A stretch of 36,281 nucleotides of DNA from Nitrospira sp. (GTDB taxonomy: Bacteria > Nitrospirota > Nitrospiria > Nitrospirales > Nitrospiraceae). Below are positions 1 through 8,031 of the stretch, one piece after another. Every line of letters starts with the position of its first letter. Within the stretch, counting starts at the first letter, position 1. Both the position numbers and the translations under genes were made by a program. Under the pieces are notes generated by a model that worked only from the letters and a program-made list of their open reading frames with translations, did no database searches and had not been told where the DNA came from. The stretch covers positions 123,820-160,100 of the forward strand of contig JAEURX010000013.1 of NCBI GenBank assembly GCA_016788885.1, read 5' to 3'.

Positions 1-424
1 GGGCAGAAGGAGGAGCAGGGCGACAGAGTTATATGATATGAAGTCTCAAAATAATTATGGGTCATGTTCATGATCTGAGGAATGTTCATTTTCCTGAAGT
101 TGAACGATGGGGAAAGCTTTGGTCAGGTACGATTTGCAAGTGCTGTTGGTGCAGTCTGATCAGGACGGAGGAGGAAATGCCGCGCTAGAATGAAAGGCCA
201 GCGGCTCTGATGAAGGGGGTTATAGATCGGAGACCTGCAGACGGATGACTGTGCACAGAACACGGGAGCGAAGGTGGACGAATTGATTGTGAGCGGAATG
301 GGGCAGGTTTGCCGGGTGAACGTACTCGAGTTGGCGAATTGCCTCACGAGTCACACACGAATAACACAGACAGCCCCTTCCGTCGAAGCGGCTGTCACAA
401 GTACCGAGTAAGTTATTGATTGAT
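1..424. other. Flank outside the element, no supported gene
   Basis: This is the chromosomal side beyond the distal att copy, so it would originally have lain directly downstream of tRNA-Lys. A 74-codon open frame on the minus strand (123-347) has no recognisable motif and no clear ribosome binding site. I see no RNA gene or convincing terminator here. Confidence 0.4.
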
Positions 425-472
425 TTTGGTGGGCCGTGTAGGGGTCGAACCTACGGCCCGCTGATTAAGAGT
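425..472. repeat. Distal att site (attL): displaced tRNA-Lys 3' end
   Basis: These 48 bases are identical to 13511-13558 and include the CCA end, the T arm and the anticodon loop of tRNA-Lys read on the minus strand. The match stops just 5' of the anticodon, so this copy has no D arm and is not a functional tRNA. This is the usual product of tyrosine-recombinase integration into a tRNA 3' end. Confidence 0.92.
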
Positions 473-481
473 GAATGCGAG

Positions 482-516
482 GAGATGGCTCAATTCATTG
501 TAAATTGGGCCATCTC
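482..516. terminator. Terminator-like hairpin next to attL
   Basis: A 14-bp inverted repeat (482-495 with 503-516, one G-T wobble) encloses a 7-nt loop. It begins 10 bp inside the distal att site. Neither side has a run of T, so it may be a Rho-type terminator, an RNA processing site or a recombination accessory structure rather than a classical intrinsic terminator. Confidence 0.45.
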
Positions 517-770
517 TACTTCAGTACAAGGGATTAGGGCATAGGCTCTCTGGTTGTATTTGTTCCTCTTTCTCGCGTGCCAGTGCCTTTTGGCGGAACG
601 CTTAACACCTCTTTAACACCAACTTCTTCCTATTGTTTCCTGCTGCGACGGCCGGGGAAGTATCAGCAAAAATTCTTGCCAGAAGGGTCGGTTCACAAAC
701 TTCTATGGCGTCGGCAAAGCCCGGCCTCTCCTCGCGACACTAAAAAAAATCTGAAAACCATTTTTTGAAG

Positions 771-2017
771 TGGTCGGCCCCGCCGTTTTCGTTCCAATCG
801 GAGAGAGAGTTTCCGGCATCATGCCCCTTAAGGGAGGAAGGAGGATGCCGTGAAACGCACACGCTTCAGTGTCAAGCACGTCGTGGCGGTGCTCAAACGG
901 CCGGAGTTGTGAGCCTCGGTTGCGGACCTCATCCGTCATCTCGGGATTACCGAGCAGACGTTCGATCGCTGGAAGCGGCGATATGCCGGCCTGGAATCCG
1001 AGCACGTCCGCCAGTTCAAACAGCTCCAGGAGGAACATGCGAAGCTCAAACGGCTGGTCGCAGACTTGTCACTGGATCAAGTGATGCTACAGGACGGGTT
1101 CGTAAAAAAATGGTACGGCCCTCGCAGCAGCGGGTCGTGGCGCAATACCTGGGTACGGCCTATTCGATCATTGAACGCCGTGCTTGTCAAACCGTCCGCT
1201 GTGCGAGGGCCAATTATCGCTATCGCAGTTACCGGAATCCTCGCAACGAGCTCTGCCAGCGAATCCGGGAGATGGCCCAGACCCGTGTCCGCTCCGGGTA
1301 CCGGAAAATTTGGGTCCTCCTGAATCGAGAAGGCTAGATCGTGGGCAAGCTGCTGGTCTATTGCCTGTACCGGGAAGAAGGCTTGACGCTGCGGCATCGG
1401 CCAGCGCGGCGGCGCAAAGCGATCGTGCCCCGCACCCACCGGCCCCCGGTCACCAGACCGAATGACGCTTGGACGCTGGACGTTGTGGCAGATCACTTGG
1501 CCAAGGGGCATCGGATTCGGGCTTAACCGTCGTGGATGGCTGGACCCAAGAACGGGTGGCCATTGAGGTAGGCCAGCGGCTCCGTAGCGAGCACGTCGTG
1601 TAGGGGTTGAATCGACTCACCGCGCAACGCGGTGCACCTAGGCGACGCTTCTGCGATCATGGCAGCGAGTGTTGCGGTCAACTGGTCGATCTCTGAGCCT
1701 ATCAGTACCAGGTGCACATCGACTGCTCACGACCCGAAAAGTCCACGGACAACGCTTATGTGGAATCCTTCAACGCGACGGTCCGGCGGAAATGTCTCAA
1801 TGTGCGCTGGTTCGAATCGCTTCATGAAACCCAAGAGCGCATTGAGGCTTGGAGGCGAGAGTATAATGAGAATCGCTCTCACTGGGCACTCCAGGATCAA
1901 ACGCCAGCCGAATTTGCCAAGCGGGCGGCCGAGAATCCGCTCTGCACCCCCGCTCTCACTGCTGGAGACTCTTCCTAGAATTGGTGCAGAAATCGTGGGC
2001 TGGCCAGTGGCAGTCCA
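771..2017 (+). mobile_element. Decayed IS3-family insertion sequence
   Basis: About 1.25 kb, the normal IS3-family length, containing an orfA-like and an orfB-like reading frame in order, both broken. Weak inverted ends are visible: 771 onward begins TGGTCGGCCCC and the complement of 2017 backward begins TGGACTGCCAC. The ends are approximate because they share only about 8 of 12 bases. Confidence 0.6.
850..1978 (+). pseudogene. IS3-family transposase (orfA + orfB), broken
   Basis: orfA starts at a GTG (850) and reads through an HTH of the type FSVKHVVAVL...GITEQTFDRWKRRY, followed by the coiled LKRLVADLSLD segment typical of IS3 orfA. It has an in-frame TGA at about codon 21. A run of seven A at 1103-1109 sits where IS3 elements place the programmed -1 frameshift. 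orfB follows in the next frame (HTH_21-like region, then PNDAWTLDVVAD and ALTVVDGWT of the rve/DDE integrase core). It is broken by a TAG at about 1335, a frameshift near 1525 and further stops near 1601 and 1697. The end (DNAYVESFNATVRRKCLN, then YNENRSHWAL) carries the conserved final Glu region. The gene is certainly inactive. The family call is firm; the subgroup is not. Confidence 0.85.
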
Positions 2018-2142
2018 GACTAACATTCCATCTGGACCAATTCAGCCCGGCTAGGTCAGTGCAGTTAGACCGAAAGACTGTCTACAACGCTGTTTATAAA
2101 CTGACTGGCGAAAAGGTGGCGAGTTGTAAATATAGGAAAAGT

Positions 2143-2194
2143 TGGAGCGAGAAACGGGATTTGAACCGGCGGCTCTTGCCTTGGAAAGGCGTCT
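2143..2194 (-). other. tRNA-Gly(TCC)-like 3' fragment, possible fossil att site
   Basis: Read on the minus strand, this stretch ends in an acceptor-like strand followed by T and CCA. It has a T loop TTCAAAT with a partly mispaired T stem, and a loop TTTCCAA whose centre TCC would be a glycine anticodon. No D arm or 5' acceptor strand follows in 2195-2225, so this is only the 3' half. Such halves are what tRNA-targeting integrases leave behind. It lies inside the tRNA-Lys element, so it may record a second, now decayed element. The isotype is inferred from the anticodon and acceptor only. Confidence 0.5.
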
Positions 2195-2299
2195 AAAGCG
2201 CAATATTATCAATGCTTTGAGAAAGTTTGCATTTCATCGATCACTAGATTTTTTCAGCACTTAGCAAATGGACCACCTATATAGGCGGTGAGCCTTAGA

Positions 2300-2416
2300 T
2301 GTGAAGATCACCGCATCCTTCTCGAGCTGCCGGCAAAGGTCGCCGACGGGGGTACCGCTGTCGGCTTGGCGGAGTGCATAGACGATCTGTTCTTCGGAGA
2401 ATTTCGACCGCTTCAT
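2300..2416 (-). pseudogene. IS3-family orfA, N-terminal fragment
   Basis: The minus-strand frame starting at 2416 encodes MKRSKFSEEQIVYALRQADS and continues to CRQLE, a very typical IS3-family orfA beginning with the first part of its HTH. A good ribosome binding site (AAAGGAG) lies upstream. After about 31 residues the similarity stops and the rest of the transposase is missing. Only about 120 bp of this copy survive. Confidence 0.75.
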
Positions 2417-3042
2417 CGATCCACTCCTTTCGTCAAGGACTGTCGAAGCCGCCATTCTACTCTCGTGTTAGATTGCCGTCGTTTTCGGAGGGAACGTCAA
2501 CATCGTGCGACATGGGTGAATAGGGCTTGATCCGGTCCAACTGCTGCATGGTCAACAGTATCTCGTCATTCGTGTCTACCTCCAGACAGGGTGCAACGCA
2601 GATTACTACACATCCGAAGCTCCGGTTATGCACGGTTCCCAACCGGCTAACAGCCTGCCACAGGGTTACTAAACGGCGCTCTTAACAATTCTAGTTGAAT
2701 CCAAATAGATTCAGTTATGTATCTAAATAGATTCAGTGCTAGCCCGAACCTCATACATATATTGAGACTGGCGATTGCAATAATCACTCAAAGCAATGCT
2801 TTAGAGTTGAGAGATTTTTCTGCAAGGTGAAGACCAGCATGGCACTACTTATGCTCTGCATAGAGTAAGCAATTTCAGCTCATCACTAAGACCGAGGAAT
2901 CAATTTTTGTATGATTTTAGATAGACATAACTATTACGACATCTGTCCAAGACATGATCGATCACGCATCCAAAATCCTGGCCAGTCTTGTTGAAGAATA
3001 TGACCTTTGATGCCCTTTTGAAATCTTATACAGGCAAACAAA
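2417..3042. other. Non-coding or degenerate stretch
   Basis: About 600 bp without a gene I can support. A 61-codon minus-strand frame (2457-2642) has no recognisable features. The right half is AT-rich compared with the chromosome and may hold the promoter of the cassette that begins at 3043, but no clear -35/-10 pair stands out. Confidence 0.4.
2703..2737. repeat. Two direct copies of a 13-mer
   Basis: AAATAGATTCAGT occurs at 2703-2715 and again at 2725-2737, a 22-bp period (about two helical turns). This spacing would suit a dimeric regulator upstream of the cassette, but no function is shown. Confidence 0.4.
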
Positions 3043-3513
3043 ATGGGATTGAATACGTATGGTCACTTGAGGCCAAACTATTGGAAGCATAACCATGACT
3101 CAGCTGTTTACTCGAGAGTATTTATTATTTTGCTCCTGGCCCTGTGTTTTAGTTGTGACTCTACGAGTAAACAACTCGCGACAGGAGGTTCATCCGAAGT
3201 GAACACAGGAATAGAAAAAAAGTTGGTGGGCGATTGGCTCAATTCTCATGAGGAGAATTCTGGAAAACAAATGATCTTTCGGCCCTCTACGTACCCATTT
3301 CTCCCGTCGCGCGGTCGATATGGATACCAGATAGAGAAAGGGGGGGGGCTGAAAGTGATCCGACCCGGTCCCACTGACAAGCGAGAAATTACCGACGGTA
3401 CTTGGTCTATCGAAGAAGACAGCATACTCATGCTCCGACCTGCGGGCGGAGCGTCCCTTCGTTTTCGGATTATATCCGTCGATGCCGAGCGGCTGGTTCT
3501 TGCCCCACTTTGA
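3043..3513 (+). CDS. Small exported or lipoprotein-like protein
   Basis: I do not recognise the family. The 156-residue product has a charged N-terminal stretch, then a hydrophobic segment at about residues 24-36 ending at Cys38 (LCFSC). This looks like a signal peptide with an imperfect lipobox, so the protein may be a lipoprotein or simply secreted. The mature part (GDWLNS, TDGTWSIEEDSILML, FRIISVDAERLVL) shows the spaced W and L/I strands of small lipocalin-like beta-barrels. No good ribosome binding site precedes the ATG at 3043, and the N-terminal extension before the hydrophobic segment is long, so the start is uncertain. It lies 150 bp upstream of the metalloprotease on the same strand and may belong to the same cassette. 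Confidence 0.6.
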   Translation: MGLNTYGHLRPNYWKHNHDSAVYSRVFIILLLALCFSCDSTSKQLATGGSSEVNTGIEKKLVGDWLNSHEENSGKQMIFRPSTYPFLPSRGRYGYQIEKGGGLKVIRPGPTDKREITDGTWSIEEDSILMLRPAGGASLRFRIISVDAERLVLAPL

Positions 3514-3662
3514 TATTGGCAAAACGATTCCAGTCTGCGAGGTGGGTATCCAGTTGGCTGTTTATCGGGTGACAGATGTGCAGTTTCATGAAATGCACAG
3601 CGATATGTGCACTTCCAGATTTTCACCACCTACTATAAACCAATTAACGAAGGAGGAATACT

Positions 3663-5165
3663 ATGGCCAACGAAGCTCCCCGCCGCACTTGCGGCACCCA
3701 GAACGTGCACCTGAGGTTGATGTCATCAAGCCAAGAATATGTTGCCAACCGTGCACGCAGTAATAATCATGCGCTTGAGTATGCGAGGACTCGCGGTGCA
3801 TTCCAACGGCCTGGCGTGACGGTAATCCCTGTCGTTGTACATGTTGTCTACAACATTCCAGCGCAGAATATCTCTGATGCCCAGATTAATAGCCAAATTG
3901 AAGTCCTGAACAAGGATTTCCGTAAGACTAATCCAGATATTGCCAGCCTTCCGGGTGTCTTTGCACCGTTGGCGGCTGATGCCCGTATCGAGTTCAAATT
4001 GGCAGAAAAGGACCCCGCAAACAGCCCGACCAATGGCATCACTCGTACCAGCACAGTATCGGCTTCTTTCATCGACGATGACAAGGTCAAGAGTGCCACC
4101 ACCGGGGGCCATGACGCCTGGCCGAGTGATAAGTATCTAAATCTATGGGTTTGCCCACTGGGCGGCGGATTGCTTGGGTATGCCCAATTTCCAGGTGGTC
4201 CAACTGCCACAGACGGCGTTGTGATCAATTGCACTGCCTTTGGCACAATCGGTACGGCAGCAGCACCCTTTAACCTTGGCCGAACTGCAACCCACGAAAT
4301 CGGTCATTTCCTCAATCTCAATCATATTTGGGGAGACGACGGATCCGCATGCTCAGGTACTGACTTTGTGGGAGACACACCGAATCAAGCCGGCCCAAAT
4401 TACGGCACGCCGGCTTTTCCTCATGTCACCTGTAGCAACGGCCCTAACGGTGATCTTTTTATGAACTATATGGACTACGTGGATGATCAAGCAATGTTCA
4501 TGTTCACCGCTGGCCAAATAACCCGCATGCAGGCGTGCCTTGACGGAGATCGTTCTACCCTGGGCGTTAAGAAGCTCCCAACGCTCAAGTTTGTCGACGA
4601 CCCCACGCTCAAGTTCAGGGAAGATATCACCACCAAGTTTGCCGATGACCCTTCGCTCAAGTTCGCTGACGATCCCACGCTCAAGTTCAGGGAAGATATC
4701 ACCACCAAGTTTGCCGATGACCCTTCGCTCAAGTTTGTCGACGACCCCACGCTCAAGTTCAGGGAAGATATCACCACCAAGTTTGCCGATGACGGAGGCA
4801 GCGGTTCGATCAAAGTTTTAGATGATCCCATCGGCACCGTCGGTGGCGCCGACCCGATTGGTTCCGGACCGCTGAATCCTGGAGGACCTGTTACAGGGGC
4901 CGGAATGCGCGGAGGAAGCACGCCGTTCATCCTATCTACCCCCCATCATTCCATGGCATGGAAAGGATCTTTCCCTGAGGCCTATCAGGCCCAGTTGACC
5001 AATTACGAGCAACAAATCGAGCAGTTGGAACAATTGCTATCGCAATACCAACAGAGCGAGCAGACTGGGATGCTAACGGATGCAGATCGACAACAAGCTG
5101 AGCAGATCCACCAGGAATACCAGCGTCTAGTAGGTGAGTATTCACGGATGATTCAGGGAAATTAA
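3663..5165 (+). CDS. M43 metalloprotease fused to graspetide-like repeats
   Basis: A 500-residue zinc metalloprotease of the M43 (pappalysin-type) family, starting 6 nt after a perfect AGGAGG. No signal peptide is visible. Residues about 8-60 form a leader typical of these proteins ([14 protein letters not shown]), then the fold begins ([11 protein letters not shown]). Zinc ligands are H211, H215 and H221 in [11 protein letters not shown] with E212 as catalytic base; the usual Gly at the eighth position is Asn218. The Met-turn is MNYMDY at 267-272. After the domain, residues 307-377 are nine tandem octads of form [T/S]-x-K-F-x-[D/E]-D, with a tenth variant, SIKVLDD, at 382-388. A Gly/Pro linker and a Gln-rich coiled coil (about 440-497) end the protein. 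The downstream ATP-grasp ligase suggests these repeats are cyclised through esters and amides. Protease family is firm; the modification is inferred. Confidence 0.93.
   Translation: MANEAPRRTCGTQNVHLRLMSSSQEYVANRARSNNHALEYARTRGAFQRPGVTVIPVVVHVVYNIPAQNISDAQINSQIEVLNKDFRKTNPDIASLPGVFAPLAADARIEFKLAEKDPANSPTNGITRTSTVSASFIDDDKVKSATTGGHDAWPSDKYLNLWVCPLGGGLLGYAQFPGGPTATDGVVINCTAFGTIGTAAAPFNLGRTATHEIGHFLNLNHIWGDDGSACSGTDFVGDTPNQAGPNYGTPAFPHVTCSNGPNGDLFMNYMDYVDDQAMFMFTAGQITRMQACLDGDRSTLGVKKLPTLKFVDDPTLKFREDITTKFADDPSLKFADDPTLKFREDITTKFADDPSLKFVDDPTLKFREDITTKFADDGGSGSIKVLDDPIGTVGGADPIGSGPLNPGGPVTGAGMRGGSTPFILSTPHHSMAWKGSFPEAYQAQLTNYEQQIEQLEQLLSQYQQSEQTGMLTDADRQQAEQIHQEYQRLVGEYSRMIQGN
4581..4826 (+). 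repeat. Tandem repeat encoding ten graspetide-like units
   Basis: The 24-bp unit encodes one octad. Three successive units ([16 protein letters not shown], SLKFxDD-P) form a 72-bp higher-order block present about three times with near-identical DNA, including synonymous positions, so amplification was recent or is kept homogeneous. Acceptor positions alternate DD and ED; the x position varies among V, R and A. Thr/Ser, Lys and the acidic pair never vary. Confidence 0.92.
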
Positions 5166-5194
5166 GCGGGACTTAAAACGGGAGGAGTCGGAAA

Positions 5195-6184
5195 GTGGTA
5201 ATCATCATTTCCAGCAAATCGGACACTCATGCTTTGGCAGTACTCGAAGAACTGCGGCAAATAGACGCACCTGTTCGGCTACTGGATCTTTCCGACTTCC
5301 CTCTCCGTTCCAAGCTTTCAATGACATACACAGCGCGAAATGGTCCGCGATTTACTTTAGACACGGATACCGGTTTAATCGACTTTTCGGAGGTCAATTC
5401 CATTTGGTGGCGCCGTCCCCAACAATTTCAATTAGACCCATGCATTCAGAACCAGAGCCATGCTCAGTTCGCGTTCAATGAATCGCAGGAAGCTATCATG
5501 GGTCTATGGCAATCTCTCGATATCTTTTGGATTAATGATCCAGCCCGTGATGCAGCTGCACACCGGAAGGCATATCAGCTTAAGTTGGCACGAGAGCTTG
5601 GAATCCCCACTCCCGAGACGCTGATTACGAACGACCCTAATGCTGCTCGTCAATTCATCAAGATGAATGAGAAGACGATCTGCAAAGCCTTCTCCGCCAC
5701 ACAGGATAATTGGAGAGAAACACGCTTGGTTGGAGAACAAGAGCTAGTCAACATCGACAGTGTTCGCTTTGCTCCCGTGATCTTCCAGAGCTACATTGAA
5801 GCCATATACGATCTTCGAATTACAGTCGTTGGAGACGACATTTTCCCCGCGGCAATCCATTCACAGGAGACGGCTTACGCCGTAGATTGCCGAATTGACA
5901 TTGGCAAAGCTCGAATTGAATCCGTCAAGATTCCTGAGCTAGTACAACAGCAACTCCGCCAGTTGATGAAAATGCTTGGGCTAGTTTACGGGGCCATTGA
6001 CATGCGCCTTGAACCAGATGGCCGATATGTCTTCTTGGAAGTCAATCCCGCTGGTCAATTTCTCTTTATCGAGACTATTACCAAACAACCGATCGCCAAG
6101 AGTCTAGCTTCGCACCTAGTCGCATCGAGCGTATCCAGCAGTATGGTCAAAGCCTCAACTCATTCTGAGCACTGCACGCATTAA
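5195..6184 (+). CDS. ATP-grasp graspetide ligase (MvdC/MvdD-like)
   Basis: A 329-residue ATP-grasp enzyme of the type that makes omega-ester or omega-amide links in microviridin-like peptides. It starts at GTG 5195, 7 nt after a GGGAGGAG site and 29 bp after the protease stop, so the two are probably co-transcribed. The N-terminal domain contains the SIWWRRP strand seen in this family. The stretch WINDPARDAAAHRKAYQLKL then LGIPTPETLITNDP is characteristic of MvdC/MvdD proteins. ATP-grasp hallmarks follow: YDLRITVVG (D206, R208) and the metal-binding EVNPAGQ (E282, N284). By family, it would use ATP to activate Asp/Glu side chains of a substrate and join them to Thr/Ser or Lys side chains. No separate short precursor gene is visible, so the repeats in the adjacent protease are the likely substrate. 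Whether it makes esters, amides or both cannot be read from the sequence. Confidence 0.9.
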   Translation: MVIIISSKSDTHALAVLEELRQIDAPVRLLDLSDFPLRSKLSMTYTARNGPRFTLDTDTGLIDFSEVNSIWWRRPQQFQLDPCIQNQSHAQFAFNESQEAIMGLWQSLDIFWINDPARDAAAHRKAYQLKLARELGIPTPETLITNDPNAARQFIKMNEKTICKAFSATQDNWRETRLVGEQELVNIDSVRFAPVIFQSYIEAIYDLRITVVGDDIFPAAIHSQETAYAVDCRIDIGKARIESVKIPELVQQQLRQLMKMLGLVYGAIDMRLEPDGRYVFLEVNPAGQFLFIETITKQPIAKSLASHLVASSVSSSMVKASTHSEHCTH

Positions 6185-6279
6185 TTGAATTATGTGAAGT
6201 CATGTTGGACTTCCCAGGGTTTCACCGGCACTTTAGAATAGTCGTGAGAACAGGGGGAAGACCAATGGGTAGTCGATGG

Positions 6280-6782
6280 AAATTGCAGCATGTCCGACGG
6301 AAATACACGTTCATCAAAGCCCATCGCCAAGAGTTTGATACGGCACATGATGTGCCGCCTCCTCGACGTGTCGCGTCGCGGGTTCTATCAACGGTTACGG
6401 AACCCGCTCTCTAATCGAGCGGTGGAGGACCAGCGGCTGCCTGGCCTAATCCGCGCAGCCTATACGGCGAGCCACGGCATCTGCGGCGCCCCGCGGATCT
6501 TTCTCGATTTGCGAGAAGTCGGCGAAACGTGTAGCAAGCATCGTGTGGCTCGGATCATGAGCGCCAACAACCTGAAAGCTTGATACGGTTACCGAACGCC
6601 TCGGTACACCAGAAGCCCCACGTCTCTCCTGACGCTCAATACGCTGCAACGAGGGTTTACCGTCCCCCGGTCCAACACCGCCTGGGTTACCGACATTACA
6701 TACGTGCGCACATGGGAAGGCTGGCTCTATTTGGCTGTTGTGATGGACCTGTGCTCTCGTCGCATTGTTGGCTGGTCCACCT
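6280..6782 (+). pseudogene. IS3-family transposase orfB, broken and cut
   Basis: The reading begins with KYTFIKAHRQEFDT in one frame, shifts near 6343 to MCRLLDVSRRGFYQRL, and continues as an HTH_21-like region (YTASHGICGAPRIFLDLRE) and the start of the DDE domain ([34 protein letters not shown]). A TGA at about 6581 interrupts it. It is cut at 6782, where another IS3 left end starts. Only the first acidic residue of the DDE triad is present. It lies about 100 bp after the ATP-grasp gene. Confidence 0.85.
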
Positions 6783-7435
6783 GACCTTCCCCCCGAAAAC
6801 TAGACCCTTAGCGTGGAAGTCTACCTGTGTTGAGATGGTGTCCACAGGAGGGACACATGACTCGAAAACGGCACACGGAAGAATAAATCATTGCCTTGCT
6901 CAAGGATGCTCAAGCAGGCATTGGAGTCCACAAGCTCTGCCGTAAGCACGGCATCTCCGATGCCACCTTTTCTAAGTGGCGGATGAAATATGTCGGGCTC
7001 GAAGTGAGTGATGTGAAGAAGCTCCGCCAACTGGAGGACGAAAACCGGCGGCTCAAACAGATGGTGACGGACCAAGCGCTGGACATCCAAGCGTTAAAAG
7101 CCATCACCGCAAAAAACTGCTAGGGCCCAAGGCGAAGCGAGCGGCGGCTCAGTGGAGTACCGAGCGCTTCGGGCTCGGTCAACGACGGGTGTGCCGCCTC
7201 CTGGGCCTCGATCGCCAGACGCTCTGGTATCATAGTCGATGTCAGGACGATGCCGCATTGCGGACACGGATTTGGGAGAGTGGCGAGACGAAGCGGCGGT
7301 AAGGCTGTCTCTGGATCTATGTGCGCTTACGGCACGAGGGCTGGCGCGTGAATCATAAGAAGGTGAAACGGATCTACTATCGCAACGAGGGGCTGTCGTT
7401 ACGGCGACGGCGGCAGAAGAAGCTGGCCGCTGGCC
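6782..7435 (+). mobile_element. Second IS3-family copy, inserted into the first and truncated
   Basis: The left end at 6782 begins TGACCTTCCCCCCGAAAAC, a form common at IS3-family termini, exactly where the preceding orfB stops. Its right half is missing: similarity to a transposase ends near 7435 and no matching right inverted repeat was found. Confidence 0.7.
6857..7435 (+). pseudogene. IS3-family orfA and partial orfB, broken
   Basis: orfA (6857-7123, after a GGAGGG site) reads MTRKRHTEE, then a TAA at codon 10, then IIALLKDAQAGIGVHKLCRKHGISDATFSKWRMKY and a coiled segment (LRQLEDENRRLKQMV). A single C-to-T change in a Gln codon would explain the stop. orfB overlaps the orfA stop at 7123 (GPKAKRAAAQW...RRVCRLLGLDRQTLWYHSR), has a TAA near 7300, and ends after GWRVNHKKVKRIYYRNEGLSLRRRR, before the DDE core. 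The gene is inactive. Confidence 0.85.
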
Positions 7436-7449
7436 TACGTTTTGGGGTT

Positions 7450-7577
7450 TGGGTCATTTTCGCCACGCCATCAGGCAACGTCTTTGTGAGAAATCTCGCT
7501 AGGGGATGCTCCTACAGCGGCGCTTGTTTGGCCGTCTTGTATTCGGCAAGTACCTTCTCTATGCTCTCACGCAACAT
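7450..7577 (-). pseudogene. Possible N-terminal fragment of an McrB-like restriction gene
   Basis: From an ATG at 7577 the minus strand reads MLRESIEKVLAEYKTAKQAP, a TAG, then EHPLARFLTKTLPDGVAK. This pattern (a helix, then HPLA and a short LP segment) resembles the start of the MrcB/DUF3578 domain found at the N-terminus of some 5-methylcytosine-type restriction proteins. The frame has a stop and nothing further survives. The identification rests on about 40 residues. Confidence 0.3.
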
Positions 7578-7677
7578 TGATCACCTCACGACTTCCGGGA
7601 AAACAGGGGAATCCGGCGTACATTGAAAATAACCGTTGGATGAATCATAGATCGTTCGGCGGCAGGCTGAGTGTTAG

Positions 7678-8031
7678 ATGAAGATCGACCACAACTATCA
7701 TTGGGCTCGCCGATCCATACCAACAGACTTGTGGACCCTTGGTGAGCTCGCCCAACTTCTTGGGGTGAGTCGTCATCAAGCACGGCGCATTCTTCTAAAA
7801 TCATGCTTGCCGTGCCACCTGGTTGCCAAGCACTGGTGGGACAAGCGAACCGGTCTGGGGTTTACCAGAAAAGCATGGGCGTTACCCGTGACAGCCGCAT
7901 TGGTTCTCCTGCTTGAGCGCGTGCGGCGGCATGTGGCCTCTGACGCCAGGGCCTTAGGCGTTCCAATTCCTGCCACTCTTGAGCTGAAGATTATTGAGCT
8001 AAGAGCCACGATCCATACTCCCATCGCATAA
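7678..8031 (+). CDS. Hypothetical protein with HTH-like segment
   Basis: A 117-residue protein I do not recognise. Residues about 19-40 (TLGELAQLLGVSRHQARRIL) look like a helix-turn-helix of the MerR/excisionase sort, and the KHWWDKRTG segment could be a wing. The C-terminal half is helical with many Arg and Leu residues. No strong ribosome binding site precedes the ATG. It lies between IS debris and the replication genes of the element, so it could be an element regulator. It may be real or a chance frame in degraded DNA. Confidence 0.45.
   Translation: MKIDHNYHWARRSIPTDLWTLGELAQLLGVSRHQARRILLKSCLPCHLVAKHWWDKRTGLGFTRKAWALPVTAALVLLLERVRRHVASDARALGVPIPATLELKIIELRATIHTPIA

Noticed and set aside
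123-347. 74-codon minus-strand open frame
   Set aside because: No ribosome binding site, domain or composition supporting a gene.
2457-2642. 61-codon minus-strand frame beside the IS3 orfA fragment
   Set aside because: No recognisable domain, and it lies in degraded intergenic DNA.
4581-4826. CRISPR array
   Set aside because: The repeats are in frame, contiguous and protein-coding, with no unique spacers; no cas genes are present.
4487-4930. Long open frames opposite and out of frame in the repeat region
   Set aside because: They are shadows of the tandem repeat; a repetitive sequence keeps several frames open.
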